Of a stretch of 64,000 nucleotides of DNA, positions 59,819 through 64,000 are shown piece after piece. Origin of the DNA: Vitis vinifera (lineage: Eukaryota; Streptophyta; Magnoliopsida; Vitales; Vitaceae). The notes below the pieces were generated by a model that was not told the DNA's origin, did not search any database, and saw nothing but the letters and a program-made list of their open reading frames with translations. Position 1 is the stretch's first letter. The number at the start of each line of letters is the position of its first letter. Location: positions 129,001-193,000 of the forward strand of contig NC_081820.1 of the NCBI RefSeq assembly GCF_030704535.1, in the 5' to 3' direction. Both the position numbers and the translations under genes were made by a program.

Positions 59819-62800
59819 ATGGGCGAAGAAGAAGAGTCGATTGAGCAAGCGGCTGCTGTGCGGCGCGAGAGGCTGAGAGCTCTGAAAGCAGCGCAAGAGC
59901 TCCTCAGTGCTCCTGAGGACCAAGATAAGCCTGACGATGCTAATCCCACTATGGAAGAAGAGTGAGCATTTACATATAAATTCTATATGTTTTCTGTCTT
60001 GCAAGCAAAGCTGTCATCTAGGGTTTTGTTGATGCTTTAGAAGCGAAGCTTAATTCAACGCTAGGGCTCTATTGGCTTAGCAGGAAACTTGTGGTGGAAA
60101 ATTGACGGAAATTTTGGTACGGGAAATGATTTGAAAATGGAGGCCATGATTGTGTTGAACATGGTTGGTTGGTTTCCAAGAAGAGGAAAAATAAAATGTC
60201 ACGGAAAAAAAAAAACGAAAAGAAGTCTAGGAAAGTGTTTCAAGAACTGTTTTCAGAAAATGCTGGTATATTTTTGTTCTCGAGAACTTTTTTTTTGTTT
60301 TTTTGTTTTTTTGATAGGTAGTGTTTTTTGAAGATCATGTTTGTTGTTTTCATTTTTTGAGAATGGAAATATTATGGAAATTACCATTTTAATTTTTGTA
60401 ACCAAATTTATCATTTCCCTTTGCAGTTCCTTCAATGGTTGAAGTGCTTACATTTCTTAAAACATGACAAGAAGCTATGTTAATTTTAAGTGAGCAATGT
60501 GGGGAATGTAGTTGTACGAAGCCTATTAGGGTTCATTTTTCATGATATTCCAGCACTAGTAAACATTATCCGCCAATTGCTATTCCCCACAGCCCCCATC
60601 TTAATTAATCATCTCTTGGAATGATCTTTCTTCGACTTTACTTCCTAAGGTTCAGATGGTGCCATTAATGCATTGGTATTGCAAGCTGCATAGGTGTGTG
60701 TCATACAGCTTATACTTTGCAATTGGTTTGCTTTTGTTGTGTATACATGTTATTTTTTAGTCATAGGCACAAGGAGGTGATATTAGAGGAATGTAACATA
60801 GTTTGGGCAGAACATGTTAAGAAATAAAGCATGAACAAAATGTGGGCATGCTTCCATGGCACACAGATAGGGTTGAAGTATCATGATTTATGATACATAT
60901 ATTCTATGGCAGGTTCTCTCATCTTCATCTGTTTGTGTTTTATAGATCAAGTGCCCCTTGGTACTAACTAGTGAGGGGAAACAATTAAGCATCAATGCAT
61001 CACATCTAAAAACTAGTGTTGAAAAGATCCAGCTTGGATGTAAATTGATGCAATGTTCTGACTAATTTTAATATCATTCATCAAGGCTTGCCCAACTTTC
61101 TGACATAAGGCAATACTTTGTTTGTTTGACCATTTCAATTTAGTGAGAGCCACACAATGTGTTAACCAGTAACCATAGTTATCTTGGGTAGATGGTAACT
61201 TGTGGGTACACTTTTAAAATCTATGAATGTATTTATATCTGAGCCTGTATCTCCAATGTCATCAAGCATCATTGTGTATTTATTTTTTTTCATAGGCAAA
61301 TAAGAATATTATTAACAGTGTCTAATAAAAAAAGCACACTGAAGTACGCAAGGAACATACAACGGTGCCAAAATGACAATGAGTAGGACAAAGTAATAAA
61401 AGGCACCTTGATCCCATCAAAAAGCATCCAACCAATCAACAAATCCTATAATGGACATAGAGGCTTCATTTTAAAACTTTCTAACCCAAAGCCAAAGAGA
61501 TCATAAGAAAGAGTTTTTGAGAGCTTGATCGATTTGTTCCACATTGACAAATGCTCTATGATTCCTCTCCTTCAAATGGTATAGAACAAGCATGAAGGAG
61601 CAGCCCTCCACACCTGTCTACATTTTTTCCCCACAAAGGTCCTCTGCTAACTTGATAAAGTCTCTCTGACAGTAGAAGGCAACACCACAACACCTACTCA
61701 AAGTCAAATAATGAGAATAACAGGTGTCACCAAATCCTTATTTTAGCACAATTAAGGACGTGAACAGCTGATTTCTCCTCGAATTTACAAAGATTACATC
61801 TATTTGCCGAAGTCCATTGTTTTTTTTCAATTAATCTAAAGATGAAATTCTCCCCCAAACTGCTTCCCAAGCAAAGAATCCTACTTTTGTCAGCATCCAA
61901 GGGTTCCAAACTATATTTACTAGAAAAATCTCCTCTTTCCAGCTCCAAGCAAGAGTAGAAGGCAATTTTGAACAAATATAACTGCATTTTTTTGCAGTAA
62001 TCCCAGCGCAGAATCAATATCAATGTGTATATATACAAGCATTGTTGTATATTTCATTGAAATTCTGAATAGTTTCATGTTTTTCTGTTATCTTCCATCC
62101 TTTTTCTAAATTGATATCAATGGGAGTATCAATGGCTATCTCCATTGTCTTAGAACTGTGGTGTGATGGTATCAATATTTTATTCCTTGCTCTGTGGCTT
62201 GTCTGAAGGGAATGAAATAGGTTAAATCCTATCTTATGACTGAAAGAAAATCCTACCTGAAGCACATCAGCTTATAACAGTGTATATTTGCTAACAATTT
62301 TTTTATTTTTTCATTTCCTGCTGTCCCTTGCTTCTTTCTTGTAGATTTCAATTCATGTTATGCTACAGTCCATTTATTAGGTATCTGTCCAATTCCTTCC
62401 TGTTGGGCTGCTCTTACAATTTTTATGATACCCTTTGTGGTCATTTAACACATCCTTCGAAGTCTTTATCTTGGCTAGCTTCTATTTACTGAAGAAATTA
62501 TTCTTGGTTGTTGATTGCATTCTCAACCTCTGTCATACATTCATTACCTATCAAAAAAAAAAAAAACCTTGTCATACATTCTATAGCATGTCTACAACCT
62601 GGAAAAGGTGGGAGTAAGTTTGGTAATTGATGTTAAAATTGCTAGAACACACTCTGCTAGGGGCTCCCTTCCATGTGTCACATAAGTTTTTACCTATGCT
62701 TGCATTTGACCTGATTAAAAATTGGATACATTATAAAAAATGGCTCTTTTTATATCAGATAAAAAATGGGTATTGTTACTTATGGCTAACATTGATAGAC

Positions 62801-63284
62801 ATTCGGTAATAAATAAACCATTGGTCATGGTTATATTTTAAAATGCATAAATGTATGCTTGTGTGTGTGCTTGTATGTTTATATTTTGTGTATCTGCTTC
62901 CTTGATTTTACTGCTTTTCTGAGCACATATAACTGCATTTTTTGCAGTAATCCCAGCATGAAATTCCGAAATTACCTTCCCCATGATAAGGAGCTTCAGG
63001 AGGGTAAGCTTGCTCCACCAGTGCTACCAAAGTTTGAAGACCCTGTTGCAGCAGCACCTCCACCATCAGAGGAGAAAGAGGTACTTGGTTACTTCCAATT
63101 TCACATTCTCCTGATCAGTAACTTTATGTCTTAGCCTATTCTTCTGTATTCTAATTTGGTGAAGTTCAGGATCCATTTGTAAACATTGCTCCAAAGAAGC
63201 CAAACTGGGACCTTCGAAGGGACGTGCAGAAGAAGCTTGATAAGCTTGAAAGACGTACACAAAAGGCAATATTTAAACTGATGG
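59819..63284 (+). CDS. CWF18/CCDC12-type spliceosome protein, 3' part outside the window
   Basis: Exons are 59819-59961, 62948-63080 and 63170-63284; the last has a GTGAGT donor, so the gene continues past the window. About 130 residues are seen. Residues 1-48 form an Ala/Glu/Arg-rich helix (SIEQAAAVRRERLRALKAAQ), followed by MKFRNYLPHDKELQEGK, a Pro-rich stretch and DPFVNIAPKKPNWDLRRDVQ with KKLDKLERRTQKA, the signature of the Cwf18 family. This protein is part of the Prp19-associated late spliceosome. Full-length plant homologues are near 150 residues, so little is missing. Intron 1 (3 kb) contains LINE debris and a second copy of the exon 2 splice acceptor. Confidence 0.9.
60287..60327 (-). 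mobile_element. Possible minimal LINE tail in CWF18-type gene intron 1
   Basis: A T-rich run with two G interruptions, followed by GATAGGTAGTG, reads on the minus strand as CACTACCTATC plus poly(A), the LINE 3' end motif of this window. No clear target-site duplication was found. Confidence 0.4.
61280..61975 (-). mobile_element. Truncated, decayed LINE in CWF18-type gene intron 1, antisense
   Basis: On the minus strand a frame reads as part of a LINE zf-RVT region (FYSCLELERGDFSSKYSLEP, then NRCNLCKFEEKSAVHVLNCAK), and the element ends TTGCCTATG plus A-run at its 3' end (61289-61280). It carries several stops. Sequences resembling a target-site duplication are AAGCATCATTGTGTATTT near 61264 and AAGCATTGTTGTATATTT near 62037, which would place the extra 60 bases at 61976-62036 inside the insertion. 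Confidence 0.75.
61976..62007 (+). repeat. Second copy of the CWF18 exon 2 splice acceptor
   Basis: ATATAACTGCATTTTTTT, GCAG and TAATCCCAGC match 62927-62957, the real intron 1/exon 2 junction, over 31-32 bases with one extra T. After the match the sequences differ. A pyrimidine tract, AG and first exon bases are all present, so it could act as a decoy acceptor. Confidence 0.85.
62543..62566 (+). mobile_element. Ultra-short LINE insertion (10 bases plus poly(A))
   Basis: ATTACCTATC followed by 14 As sits between copies of TGTCATACATTC (62531-62542 and 62570-62581), with a few further matching bases (CCT(C)) to the left. This fits a LINE copy truncated almost completely at its 5' end. Confidence 0.75.
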
Positions 63285-63311
63285 GTGAGTAATTTATTGA
63301 ATTGGTACCTA

Positions 63312-63600
63312 TTGAGTTGTCAATTTTCCTGTGAGTTTAAGCTGTTAGGATTTGTTTGGGCCCATAATGGATATCATGCTCAAACACCTTCAGCTATATG
63401 TGGCTCCATACCCTCATATAGACAAATCTCAAATTTGTGATAAAATATAATTAGACAAATAAATGATGGGGGGAGGAATTGAACCTAAGACCTCCAATTA
63501 ACCAAAGGTTTGGTACCATGTTGAGTTGTCAATTTTTCTAAAAGCTTAAGCTGTTAAGATTTGGGTCCACAATGTATATGACTCTAACAATATGTGCAGA
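63312..63600. repeat. Partial direct repeat in CWF18-type gene intron 3
   Basis: TTGAGTTGTCAATTTT(C/T)CT, then TTAAGCTGTTA(G/A)GATTT and GGGCCCATAATG or GGGTCCACAATG, occurs near 63312 and near 63521. It resembles part of a dispersed plant repeat of unknown class. Confidence 0.55.
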
Positions 63601-63946
63601 GATAAATATATTCTTGTGGCAAAAGTGATTAATGGCATTATTATATTGCCCCTTGATAGCATCAACCAAACAGTTATAAGAAGAGTGTAGGATTTAGATT
63701 ATATTATATAGGAAGCCCTAATGGAAGAGAGCATAAGCTCTCTCATTTGATTCTCCCTTATTCTCTTTCTTTTCTTCTTCATTCAGTAAACTTACGACCT
63801 TGGGTTTTTATCGCCCAAACCAATTGTTCTCTCTTTCAATTTTTTCATTTATGTTTGAACCCTGTTTTTCCATGTTAGGACTTGGGAAACAATTAGCATA
63901 TGCATGGAAACAAGATCACTGTATGCTAATAGCATATTTTGGTACT

Positions 63947-63965
63947 ACTTATCAAAAAAAAAAAA
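63947..63965 (+). mobile_element. Ultra-short LINE insertion (7 bases plus poly(A))
   Basis: ACTTATC plus 12 As lies between two exact 17-base copies of TAGCATATTTTGGTACT (63930-63946 and 63966-63982). The seven bases equal the 3' end of the intact LINE (ACTTATC before its poly(A) at 5876). Confidence 0.85.
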
Positions 63966-64000
63966 TAGCATATTTTGGTACTGCCAGATTAAATAATAAT

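Noticed and set aside
1-64000. tRNA, rRNA or other structured RNA genes
   Set aside because: I looked for T-loop-like GGTTCGAATCC and paired stems and saw none; a covariance-model search would be needed to exclude them.

Overview
The window looks like nuclear DNA of a flowering plant, most likely grapevine (Vitis) or a close woody eudicot. The reasons are AT-rich intergenic DNA, genes with short exons and GT-AG introns, plant-only families (CYP724B, NDR1/HIN1-like, UPF0426 plastid protein) and many LINEs whose 3' ends share an ACTTATC or ACCTATC motif followed by poly(A). The species call is an inference from sequence style and was not checked against a database.

Layout. 1-5895 is the end of a LINE with two long open ORFs that overlap by four bases. 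It sits in an older decayed LINE (5896-7102). 7.1-10.9 kb is intergenic and holds a block that is repeated just upstream of the next gene. 11.1-12.8 kb is a pectate lyase gene (+), tail to tail with a NIP30/FAM192A-type nuclear protein gene (-, 13.1-15.5 kb) that carries an AT-AC U12-type intron. 15.5-18.9 kb is AT-rich with an LTR-like fossil and local duplications. 18.9-21.3 kb is a cytochrome P450 of the CYP724B type (-, brassinosteroid pathway) with one GC-AG intron. 21.3-27.4 kb has no gene that I can support.

27.4-30.1 kb is an LTR-type fossil bounded by a 5-bp target-site duplication and containing a piece of a trehalose-6-phosphate synthase gene. 31.5-34.9 kb is a UPF0426 plastid protein gene (+) with a LINE in its intron. 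35.6-39.9 kb is a METTL21-type lysine methyltransferase gene (+) whose intron 3 holds a Ty3/gypsy fragment and a LINE tail. 40.7-45.2 kb is a nested structure: a long-TIR Mutator-like MITE interrupted by a second, inverted copy of the LTR-type fossil, which itself contains a 1.4-kb triplet-repeat array with an apparently exact 404-bp tandem duplication.

46.2-52.3 kb is a ten-exon zinc alcohol dehydrogenase-like gene (+). 53.4-54.1 kb is a single-exon NDR1/HIN1-like LEA-2 membrane protein gene (+). 54.5-59.1 kb is a DUF1308 (C7orf25-like) gene (-). 59.8 kb to the right edge is the 5' part of a CWF18/CCDC12 spliceosome gene (+) whose introns hold LINE debris, including two insertions of only about 7-10 bases plus poly(A).

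The host genes are unrelated housekeeping or developmental genes and do not form a pathway or operon-like unit. I did not find a convincing new multi-gene system. The most interesting material is in the splicing signals (U12 AT-AC, GC-AG, a duplicated 3' splice site) and the nested and captured mobile DNA. Exon borders were placed by eye from reading frame, splice consensus and remembered family sequences; they have not been tested against transcripts.
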